From NCBI RefSeq assembly GCF_963676685.1, contig NC_092356.1, forward strand, positions 41,193,601-41,257,600: a stretch of 64,000 bases of DNA. The letters run 5' to 3'. Within the stretch, counting starts at the first letter, position 1. The number at the start of each line of letters is the position of its first letter. The stretch comes from Mytilus edulis. Its lineage: Eukaryota; Mollusca; Bivalvia; Mytilida; Mytilidae. The translations under genes were made by a program, and so were the position numbers. Below the pieces are notes generated by a model. The model made no database searches, was not told where the DNA came from, and worked only from the letters and a program-made list of their open reading frames with translations. Shown one piece after another: positions 1-12,400 of this stretch.

Positions 1-405
1 TGTACAGATAAGACCAAAATAAAATTTTACTGCTGGCTTCCAATAAACAGAATACTCTTAAAATTTAAAAAAAATAATATATTTTTTGCATGTATCCCAA
101 CAGTTATCTTTCCTTTCCTTTTCCATTGCAAATAAACATGTTAAAATAGATGAATCCAATTCTAAAAGATTGGTAAAATTGAGACAAACAGAAACATTTT
201 AAAAACCTGGCCTAGTGATAAAATATTCATTGTGTAATGACACCTATAAACATATAATTATGTAGTGTTATATAAGCAACAATTATTCTGACCACCTATA
301 ATATAACATATAATAAATGACATTTGACATTGTGTGATGACAATTTCCCGTAACCTACATTTTGTCATTGGTGTTACATTAAGCAACAATTAACACTTTC
401 TTTAC

Positions 406-426
406 CTCATCTTCTTCTCCATCAGC
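406..426 (-). CDS. CFAP74: Probable CFAP74 micro-exon (21 nt)
   Basis: Acceptor ATCTGTACAG and donor GTAAAG bracket 21 nt coding ADGEEDE, phase 0 in and out, matching exon 28. Very short, so chance cannot be ruled out; no other coding segment is visible left of 1545. Confidence 0.5.
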
Positions 427-3400
427 CTGTACAGATTATAATATTCAAAACATGATATAATTATATTTTTCCTGAATGTTTCCCCTTCAGTTTTCTGGTG
501 ATCTGTCATAGTTGGAGCAGAAGGACCTTGTAAAGCTAGGTCAAAATCCTAATTTGGCTTTTATGCAGCTATTTACAGTGGATTTTGTTTTTTTGCATAG
601 TTTTCTGTTAACCAACTTATTTTCGCAGATACTTTTTCTGATCACTTTGCAACTATTTAATTTCACAATTTTCTGAAATTCTTGATGAAGTTTAATGAGA
701 AAAGATCTCCAAGTTTGTGACGATTAATATTCACGTTATTTTTTCTACTCGTGAAAGTTACAAAAATAAATCACTCACGATAAAGGTTGGTTTACAGAAT
801 TTGTCAGACAACTTATGCCATTTTGACATTTTTATAACATCACAGCTTAAAATAGAGCAAAGGAAATAATTTTACCTGTGTACACATTGAGTGAAATTAA
901 TTCGATATATCATCATATAAACATGAATGAAACTGTTTTAAACTTTATTTAAAAAAATGAAACAAAATGAATAGAAAATAATAACTAAAATAAAATGTGT
1001 TCAGGAAAAATATACTTACCAAACGTCCATTTCCAGTCTAAAAAACTTGTCAGTTGTAACTAAGCATTTATAGCTGACCATTTTTTTCTATGCAATTGAT
1101 AGGCCACTTGTTAGGCTTATATGATGCAGATAACAGAATTTTTTAATATAAGATGAATAAAAAATGGTTTTGTGCAGGAGAATATTATACAATTATCCAA
1201 AATATAAAAGATGACATTAACTGGTATGATTAAGTTGAGTCGAAAGTACAAGTTCAACCCAAAATGAACAATGATAAATTTCAATTTGGTGTGACCAAAA
1301 CTCAATTGTAAACGTATCATATTACAAATATTCAAAGATGATGCAGAAAGGATGGATAGACATAACCACAGACAAAAAATATAAGGCAGTAATACTGTGG
1401 TAGACAGGGAATTAAAGAAATGAAAAATTGACCACTCTACAGTATATCTAGCATAGTATTTATGACTCATGCCTATAACTTAAATAATCAAATACATAAA
1501 AAGCAAGATTTAAAAAATGTACATAAAACAGACTGAATACTAACCAAAGCTTCATCTGCCTTTTCTTTCTCTCTCTGAAGAGACTCTTGATATTCTTTCT
1601 GTGCCTTTGCCTCCATGGCTTTGGAGGCCATTCTCACTCCTTCCTTCCTAACATCCATCTCCTCCAACTGTGGAGCAAACCTCACCTGTACCCTACATTT
1701 CTGTAAAAACATCATTTGTACTGAGTTATAATATACAATATTATAGCTAACCCTCTTTAGGCTAATAGTAATTTCTTTTCATATAGGTAATATAGTAATG
1801 ATGCCCGACATTAAAGGTCTCTCAAAACATTGGCTCCAAATGAAGCTTTCACGAGTAGAAGCTGTATACAATATTTTATACTTTCTTTTTAAAGTTTAGG
1901 GTAACTTTGAGATAATTTAACAACACCAGTGTTTTTTTGTGATTGTGATGTAGAAAAAAAATTAATTGATGAAAGTTTGTAATGTTAAATTAATTCCTTT
2001 TACCTAAAGCACCAATAAAACAAAATTATATGATCTTCATTAGAAATGTTGTGTGAATAAATTTGTTTCAAATATTTTTAGGTGTCCTCAACATCAACTT
2101 TTCCAGGATTTTCTATGATAGATCTCAATTTCCTATTCTATAAATACTTGATAGTTCCAAAGTTTCTTTAGTTAACTGACAACAGCTTACCTTTCCTGGT
2201 TCTATTGTTCCAACAGAGGGCGAAATAGTCAGAGGAGCTCCCTCAGGTATCTTAAACTCAAATGATGTTGGTCCGACTGGAACTATTTCTCCTGAAAAGA
2301 TTGATCAAAAATAGAAAATAGTCATTCATTACTTATCTTCAAAAAAGAACAATAAAGAACAAGAATGTGTCCATAGTACACGGATGCCCCACTCGCACTA
2401 TCATTTTCTATGTTCAGTGGACCGTGAAATTGGGGTCAAAATTATAATTTGGAATTATAATTAGAAAGATCATATCATAGGGAACATGTGTACTAAGTTT
2501 CAAAAACTACCATGACCAAAAACTTTAACCTGAACTTCGCACTTTCATTTTCTATGTTCAGTGGACCATGAAATTGGGGTCAAAACTATAAACAAAAACT
2601 CCCTTGACCAAAAACTTTAACCTGGAGCGAACGGACGGACGCACAGACAGACGAACAGAGGCACAGACCAGAAAACATAATGCTCCTCTACTATCGTAGG
2701 TGGGCATAAAAACAGTTAAGACATGAAAGGACAAACAAAGTCTAGTATTTCAACATATTGAAAACTTTAAAATGCCTTTTGACTTCTATAATATATTGAA
2801 GCAAAAGTGAATAAAAACAATTTCAAGTGATGCCATGACAATTTTCTGATCAAAGAGTTACTTCTTGTGGTACATATACTCTCTCCATTAATCGTTGACA
2901 ACAGGATATGAGAATTCATTTATACTATAGTGCAGATTTATTTGCTGGTATGGGTCATAAACCAATCATTAATTCATAGATACTTATGAATAAAATTGTT
3001 TACAAGAACTGTGTCTGTTGCCTACCTTTACACAGGATGTGTGAATTCATTAGTACTGATGTGTGAGTTGTTAACATGGACTATAGCTGTTGCCTACCTT
3101 TACCAATCCTTGGCACAGGATGTGTGAATTCATTAGTACTGATGTGTGAGTTGTTAACATGGACTGTAGCTGTTGATACATCATACAAGGCAGTAGCAGC
3201 AAAGTGTATCACTTGATGAGATAGATCCAATGGTGGATGTACACCTACACCTTCACACTGAATCTTAAACTCCCTGAAATAGTTATACAGGTATACATAT
3301 GCTATATAAAATTAGAAGCAAGTGTTTTTAAACACACAAACTTTTGACAAAATAATCAACTGATTTAGTCAATTAAAGATGCTAATAATATTTTTATATT

Positions 3401-6400
3401 TTCTACATTTCAAGTGTATTAACTTATAATGTTTCATAAAATTAATCTTCCTTTTTTAAATGTACGTTGTGACACAAAAGATATATGTGTAAATTTAAAT
3501 ATAGGCATATTACTTTATGAAACAAAATCACATGCCTATGAAATATCCTAAGCAAGAGATAGCGTTTGTATTGCTGTTAGTCATAGAAGGAAAAGTCACA
3601 CTTAAATGCCAGTAGCACTGCTTGTTTTATATTATTCATATGAATAATGATTTCACTTACCTGTTTATTATTGATTTACAATTCAATTCAAATTTATATT
3701 CCCTCGCTTTCTTTGGACTAAAGATCACATCAAGGTCAATACTTTCTAATGGCAACAGTGTTCCAAAGCCATCATCTGGTTGTACTTCAACATACTGGAA
3801 CATAGATAAATGTATGTGGTTTTTAATCATATTTGTCTCAATTGCCTTTTAATGACATTAGATAAATGCACACTTAATATAGATAAAACTAGTGCTATAA
3901 ACAGAAAATAATACAGTTTGAAGTTACAGACCAATTGGTCTTCAATTATAGTAGCTTTAGTTATATAAATATACAATATAATATAAGATCAATATTTTGA
4001 CGCATTAGTAAAATAATTCTTTTTGCAGTTTCATGACTAAGAAACATATATACATTAATTATCCTTACAGCTAATTTCCTAATGCTTGTAGAGAATAACT
4101 TTGTAAACATTTACATAAGCTTTGTAATCAACATTGATATCTTCAAACAATATATAAAGGCATATTTTAACCAGTATATATTATATTTAAATTTGATTGG
4201 ACGTTATCCCAATTACAATTGTACAATATACAAACAAAGCAAGGAAGCTAACCCAAGTCTTATTTACATGCATTAGGAAATTAGCTGTCAAGTATAACAG
4301 ATAGTACATACATCTGGTAGGCCAACAAAGCCATATTCCTGTGGTAAGATGGATTTGTTACTAAGACGTATTCTTGTCTTCGTTGACTCATGGATGGTAC
4401 AACAACCAAAGTTTATGTTAGTAATGTCAAACTCCATATCAGAGGTTGTCACCACAGCTTGGACAGTGAATGGTACTGGTTGAGTCTGGAAAAAATATAA
4501 ATTCATTTTCAGATTCCATATGAATGAGAACAAAAATGCTTATATAACTGTTTCCAATTTGCCAATTTTGGAACTTTCTTGGATAATAATATTTGAACAT
4601 TGAGATCATGATAAGTCAGCTAGAAAGAGTTAAACGTAAAAAAATATGATGGTTTAAAGTGTTTACCAGAATCAGCAATTTTGTCTTTGATGTTGGTTGA
4701 AGTGAAATTGCTGCTATGGAAATCTTTTTACCATTGATTGTGAAACTATTATTTATAACTATGAATCATTTTTTTTTATGGAAGTTCATTTTTGTTTACC
4801 TGATCAGCCACTCTGATGATCATTGGAGCTTCTAACACACCTGTTTCTTTGTCAAAATATTTACCTGATCAGCCACTCTGATGATCATTGGAGCTTCTAA
4901 CACACCTGTTTCTTTGTCAAAATATTTACCTGATCAGCCACTCTGATGATCATTGGAGCTTCTAACACACCTGTTTCTTTGTCAAAATATTTACCTGATC
5001 AGCCACTCTGATGATCATTGGAGCTTCTAACACACCTGTTTCTTTGTCAAAATATTTACCTGATCAGCGACTCTGATGATCATTGGAGCTTCTAACACAC
5101 CCGTTTCTTTGTCAAAATATTTACCTGATCAGCCACTCTGATGATCATTGGAGCTTCTAACACACCTGTTTCTTTGTCAAAATATTTACCTGATCAGCGA
5201 CTCTGATGATCATTGGAGCTTCTAACACACCTGTTTCTTTGTCAAAATATTTACCTGATCAGCGACTCTGATGATCATTGGAGCTTCTAACACACCTGTT
5301 TCTTTGTCAAAATATTTACCTGATCAGCGACTCTGATGATCATTGGAGCTTCTAACACACCTGTTTCTTTGTCAAAATATTTACCAGCTTCTTGAAACAG
5401 ACTTTTCCTACAATTACAAAAAAACTATTGAAACTCCGTGTGGTGAACCAATGCCTTATAAATCGTTTTGGTAGAGTCCCTGAAGTGGATACCTTGGTAT
5501 GCCGGGTTGTCAAATCATGCAAACGAATGCAATACTTAAATAATATTAAAATTGACAACAACACTTCAAATGGTCTGCAATTTTATTATCTAAGGTCTAC
5601 ATGTTTCACCTGTGAGCAGGCGTCTAGATAATAAAATTGCAGACCATTTGAAGTGTTGTTGTCAATTTTAATATTAAAACTATTGAAAGTAAAAGTGTTT
5701 TATCAAATTGACATGGTTAAAATATCTGCACTATCAATATAGTTGTTAGTCCTGGAGCTTATAAGAGCCTTTAAATACCATCTAACTATTTTGATTTATG
5801 AGAATTTACTTTTAAGCAATAAGATATTGAATGCTTTCATTAATGTCATAATTCAAAAGTGAAGAATAATTCAAGTGATTTCAAGAACTGCTGATGACAA
5901 ATTGTCCAATCAAAATTTTAAATGCAATTTTCATTAATTTTCTGCATTACTGTATAACATTGGTAGAGTTGAACTGATATACAGTTGGTATTTGGTAGAA
6001 TTTTTCTTCTCAGTTGAAACTTTGAGAAGTGTGAAAACTACATCGGTAATTAATCCCATATTTTAGTACATTGAGAGGTTTTGTATTATTTTGTTGAAAC
6101 TTGACCTTCCCAGTGAATTGTGACTGAACATGGATGTAGCCAGTTTCTATTACCTCGGTAGAAACTTGAGCTGAGCAGAGAATTGTGACTGAGCTTGGAT
6201 GTATCCAGTTTTAGGTAGCAGTTCAAGATGATTCTTCAGTTCTTTACAAACTTCAAACTTTAACCTCAATGCTGTTGTTGCCCTACAAGACACAAAATTA
6301 AATCAAATTAAGGTATACCACCATGTCTTCCTCCATCTTGGATTGTAAAAAACAGAGAATCAAAGGTCCAGATTTTCCATCAAGTTAGCAAAATTTGATG

Positions 6401-9400
6401 CAGGAATGCAGATGTTTAATGTACATTTTCATTTAAAAGTACCAATTTATAAGAATTTAACTTCTAAATATTGATATTTTTGCAAATGTTAATTATTTTT
6501 GGTTGTTTTTATTTTTTTTTTTAAATTGGCATTTTAAGGGGAGGTAACTCTAAAAAAGTGCATTTTCTGAAGGATTCTGTATGGAATTTTCCTATTTTGT
6601 ATTTTAGCCGGAAAAAACGTAAAGTTACCCTATCTTTTCTTTTGATATTCTCAAAGCAGTGTCTGAAAGCTATCTTTTCCTGAAGTATTTAACAATTCTA
6701 TCATTTTGTTTAGTTTCTAATCACAAAATGTTGTTTTTTCCTGTATAATCCATACAAAATGTGTCATTTTGTCCCGTCCTGTAGCTTGAGAAAATGCGCG
6801 GTGACCTCTCATTTTTATTATATTTTTCAACATGTATCAATAGATACAACGTTTTGTCAAAGTATGAACAAATTCTATCATTTTTATTTTAGACTCCCAT
6901 ACCACCTTAATACAGATGATTAAAAAAAAAAAAAAAAAAAAAAAATTAGTCATCACAGGAAAAATGTATCAAATAACCAATAAAATAGACAATTATTTTT
7001 TTTTAAGTATAAAATAATTGACAAGAAAGCCAAATATTAACATTTACCTATTGAAAACCTGCACATCATCACAGATTCTTTTTGGGGTTTTGTCAATTCT
7101 AGTCTATTTCATGATTTTAGAAATATCCAGTTTGACATATTTATAGATTATGTTCATGACTTTTTCCCACTCACTCATGTCAAGAAATAAATAGCTAGCT
7201 ATTGATAAGGTACTTAAATGTATATGATATTACCTATTGTTAACAATGATGGTGTCTTGATACAGCCTGTCGTACATACAGATCTTCAGATCGACAGTCT
7301 GTCTCTCAACCCAAACTGGAACATCAATGGCATTAGCTAGGGAGTGTATGGAAATCTGAAATCATAAGCCATTATTTTGTTTAAAACTACTGAAATGAAT
7401 AAGACTGTCATTTATAAAAGAAATAAGCTCAATGGATTCTAACTGATTTAAGTCATCTCTCTAAACCTTAATTTCCACACATTTTGTGTTGTAAATTTGT
7501 AAATTTGTATAAATGTGCATTCTTCTGAATAATCCATTTTCTCTTTATTACTAGAACTAAAATCTATAAAAAGATTGAGAATCCTAAACAAATTAATATC
7601 AAAATATTTTTTTCGTATTAAGTATAAAGCATCTACACATTTTGGTAAATACAGAAAGAGATCTATGATATATCTTCTCATTGGTGACAATAAATATAAA
7701 AAGTCATGTTAAGTAAGCAACTTACACTTTCTGAGAGAGGATCACTAAAGGATATCAAGAATTCTGTAAAAACTTTTCCAGGGATGTGTGGTTGCCAGAT
7801 AATCTCCAACTTGACAGAGGAAAATGGACCCACTTCACCAGTAGACATGGGGCCAACTTTCATTCCATCCAGAGATCCATAGTCCTCTATTTCACTGATG
7901 GCAAGATCTGGGGACTGTTCTCCATCTACAAACATAATAAATTGAGTGAAAATGCAATTTAGAAAATTAAAAAAAAATTCTTACACATGAACTTCTCATT
8001 GCTGACTTAAGATTCTATGTTTTGTCTACCAATAAAAGTTTTTAAAGTTTTTAAAAGAACAGCTGTAGACCATGGTCTAACTATCCAATATCTTTGAACA
8101 ATGCTTGCTTCTGGTTAGAAATGTTTTCATTGTTTTATAATATTGTTTTTTTTATGCAATTTCTGTATATTACCAGTTTTTGGATTTTAATATTTTTAAT
8201 AAACTTTGGAAATCTGTCCTTCAGTTTTGTTCGAATGAAATCTGCAAGTATGCAGAAGGTTTCTGACAGATTTGAAAAGCACTCACACTTCACAATGTTA
8301 CAAATCATAAATGCTAAGCTGCTGATGGAATATGAAGTCTTCCATTAGCACTTGAAAAAAGAGAAAAGAAAATATTTGTTGGACTAACGGTCTGACAAGG
8401 TTTTATTGCAATATCCCCTCTGCTGAAAGGTACAAGAATATTTTCCATTTCTTCTGTATTATTCAACATTAAATTTACCTTCAACATCTCCCATAGTACC
8501 ACTCATAGCATCAGCTTCAGCCTGTGTTCCCTGGTGGTCAATAGATGTGCCTCCTCCTTCCTGGCTAGCTTTGTCAACAATTTCTATTGGTTAGAATAAA
8601 TCATGTGATTAAAAACTAAATGGAAAATCTTGATTCAAATTTCATAACAAGTTGAAAAGTAACTTAACAAAATATACAAAAATAACAATTCCAACTCAGG
8701 GATATGTATTATATCTTTAAAAAAATGCATTTTTCAATACAAATATTAACGAAGTCAAATGTGTGTGTGTATATACAGTATATTATGTAGTTAAAAATCT
8801 GATCAAAATATATCATACAGCTGCAAACAGAACAAATAGTTTTCAAAACTATTTGTATTAAAATGTATATATATGTATGTATTCATTTAATTTTGATATT
8901 CTTTTCCCTTCAATATAAAAAAAATTTGTCATATAAATCAAAATGAAAAACAGATGTCAACTAAGTTCTGGTAAATGGCACAAAATTTAGATTTTTTTCA
9001 ATATCAGATAGAGAGTTTTCGATGCGGATAACTAACCTTGGTCAGGTTTCTTGTCACCAGGTGGAACTGGCTCTTTTTTCATCATTGATAGGGAATCAGG
9101 TGTCCCTCCTCTCAATGTGTCAGCTGTAGTCTAAAAATAGAATATTCAATTACATTGCAAAAATATTTCTGAACCGCCAATTCTCTTGGAGGGTATGGAT
9201 TGTTGAGAAAAAAAATAATAGTTATTACACTGGAAATTGAAACACAATTATTTCCCAATAAAATAAATAATAATAATTTCAGATGTGAAATAAATCAGAT
9301 AATTTCACTCCTTCGATGTCATTCAATAATGGGTGTTTTCAAGACATTGGTGTTGATGTTGCATCAAAATCAATTGAGAATACATAGAAGAACAAGAATG

Positions 9401-12400
9401 TGTCCATAGTACACGGATGCCCCACTTGCATTATCATTTTCTATGTTCAGTCGACCGTGAAATTGGGGTCAAAAGTCTAATTTGGCAATTAAATTAGAAA
9501 GATCATATCATAGGGAACATGTGTACTTAGTTTGAAGTTGATTGGACTTCAACTTCATCAAAAACTACCTTGACCAAAAACTTTAACCTGAAACTTGCAC
9601 TATTATTTTGTATGTTCAGTGGACCGTGAAATTGGGGTCAAAAGTCTAATTTGGCAATTAAATTAGAAAGATCATATCATAGGGAACATGTGTACTAAGT
9701 TTGAAGTTGATTGGACTTCAACTTCATCAAAAACTACCTTGACCAAAAACTTTAACCTGAACGAACGGACGCACAGACCAGAAAACATAATGCCCTCTAC
9801 TATCGTTGGTAGGGCATAAAAATTGTTCTCTTGTATAAATCTCTACGTACTAAGTAACATTTAAAAGTCCAGTGTCAATTAAAAATTGTAAAAAAATAAC
9901 AATTTTCTGAAAAATTAAATAACTTCTAGAGGTAAAATATCTTACTAATCGTCCTAAAGATGTTTCAGCAGTAGTCACAGTCCTCAGTTTGGACCCTGTC
10001 AGTTTAAAGAACTCATATTTGGTTCCAAGAGCTCCATTATTAGTCAAAGTAAAAGTCCTCTTCAGAGTCTCTCCTATAACTGTGGTGCCAAACTCTACTT
10101 TGTTTGTATCTACTGACAGCTAAAATAGGAATTTATCTGTATTATTACTTTAATATCAATTCATGTGGTTTTTATAGGGTTTCAAATAAATTCTTAAATT
10201 ATAAATGAAACATCACAGTATTGTTTCATTTATAATCTGGTAATTTGTTATCACATTAATTTATCAAAAACCTTTGCATTGCGTCTATATACATATAATA
10301 GTAGATAGTTATAAAAGGTTCTGTCTTAGAGCTGCACTTTACTTGAGGATTGCTAAATTTTGTTATTAAATGAAAAAATTGCATAGAAAAACATTATGAA
10401 CATTTTGTATGAATATATAATACTTACATCACATTTTTTAGTTGTACATTTGAGAACTATAGAGAAAGGCCCAGTCTGCGACAGGAAATTTACTTCACCA
10501 ACCAAATCTTCATTTATCTGGAATAAAATTAATTGAAAAATACCATAAATTATTAGATGATTTTAATATAGGTGAAAGTATCAATGCATCTAAAAATAAA
10601 GAAATAATGGAAATCTCTTAATGCAGGATTAAAGAGTGGCAAACATTTCAAAATCATGATACATGTATTAATAAAGGCAAATTTCTGAAAATGAAATTTT
10701 CACTCATGGATGCTTACATTAACATTTTGTAGAATTTTTGCTAGTTGTTTTTTTTAGAATTTTATGTTTCAAACTTTGTGATCAGCAACTAAAATTCAAT
10801 CTAACTGCTTTCACATATACATTAAGATATGTCATATATTATACAATGCAAAGACCATAAAAATCATTTGAACTAGAATATTTACCATTGGTTTAAAAGT
10901 AACCATCATCTCACAAGTCAAACCAGCAGACATCTGACCTGGAGGGTCAAACCTATAAATAAAGGTATATTGTATTAAATTTTATATTTCATATTTTATA
11001 GCAGTATTTGTTGAATTACCTGTATTCCATATATTACATCTTGCAGAATAAATGGCAATAATTTGCTCAATCTTCATAGCACCTGATATCACCAACAGTA
11101 TTGGTCAGTCTTTAGTTTTTTATGTTGTGTTTTGTATCGGTTATTTGTCTGTTAGTTTTTATTTATTTTTTAGCAATGCTGTTGTCAGTTTATTTTTGTC
11201 TGATGAGTTTGAATTGTCCCTTTGGTATATATAGCCTGTCTTTAACAAAGGCTGGGAATAAATACTGCCAAAATGCTAAACATAAAAAAGCTGGATAAAA
11301 CATACATTCTAACTGCTGAAGTCAAACAAATAAAGTTAAAGAAGTAGTATTAACATACATATCACAGATAAGATATACAATTCATGTAATTGAACTGCTG
11401 AGGTAACACAGCTACAAGACATATTGTATAGCTCTGTAACCAATCATAACTTACTGTATTTCTATGAAGTCTTTAAGATGTTATGTGATGTTAATTAACA
11501 TGTTCTATAGTGATGTGACCTTTAACAACTTACTGTATTTCTATAAAGTCTTTAAGATGTTCTGTAATGTTGATATATTTACAGTAGTTTACAGTGTAGG
11601 ATACATTAGTCAGGGTTACTTTCTTTTTGTAAGACTTCCCTACATCAAAGTCCTACAATCAAAATATTCACAGAATTAATAAAAATAATAATAGTTTTGT
11701 AAACTGAAAATGGAAATGGGAAATTTGTCAAAGAGACAGCATCCGGATCAAAGAACAGTGTTTGTAAACTTCTCCAATCTGGGAAAAAAATTGTGAAGAG
11801 AATTTTTTTTTTAGCCTTTCTTAAATATTTAAACAAAATCTTTTTCAAAATATTGGAAATTGTTCTTCATCAGATGACATTTGTGTTTTTTGCAGTTAAT
11901 TTCAGCAATTTAACCTAGTTGTGGTTTAGTAATAGCTGAAACGAAAACTGTTAACCATTTTAAATCTTTCATTACAGTTATAAAAGGAAAGATCACTGAA
12001 CTAAACTGTTAGCACAAATAATAGATTCTAATAACACATTACCTTGAAATGGATAACATCAGGCTTGCTATAAAATGGACATCCTTGAAACTCTCTGCCA
12101 GCAGCTACCTGTTTTACAATTATACCAGATCTGTGCTTGTCCAATACTTTGTTTAAAATTTCCTGTAAAAGTAATGGTACTTTATTTTTTTTGTAGCATG
12201 CAAAAATCAATATCACAAATTAAAGAAAATACATATTACTTGGAAATCAGGTTTTAGGAAGTTATGTGTTGATTTGATTTCAATCAGCCTTTTGACTATC
12301 AAATATTTTCTTTATCATATCCTACATTTCATTTTTTATGATGATGTAATATTGTTCTGCTATAAATCTCATTTGAGACATATAGATTATTCAGCATGAA

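Noticed and set aside
1117..1470. 117-codon minus-strand frame in the intron left of exon 28.
   Set aside because: Hydrophobic, AT-driven composition, no acceptor and donor that would join CFAP74 in phase, no family resemblance.
4801..5385. CRISPR-like look of evenly spaced 65-bp repeats.
   Set aside because: There are no unique spacers: the units are contiguous and identical, lie in a eukaryotic gene and match its exon.
5392..5631. Plus-strand frame of 79 codons beside the minisatellite.
   Set aside because: It crosses a CFAP74 exon on the other strand, the border of an insertion and one arm of the hairpin; no domain.
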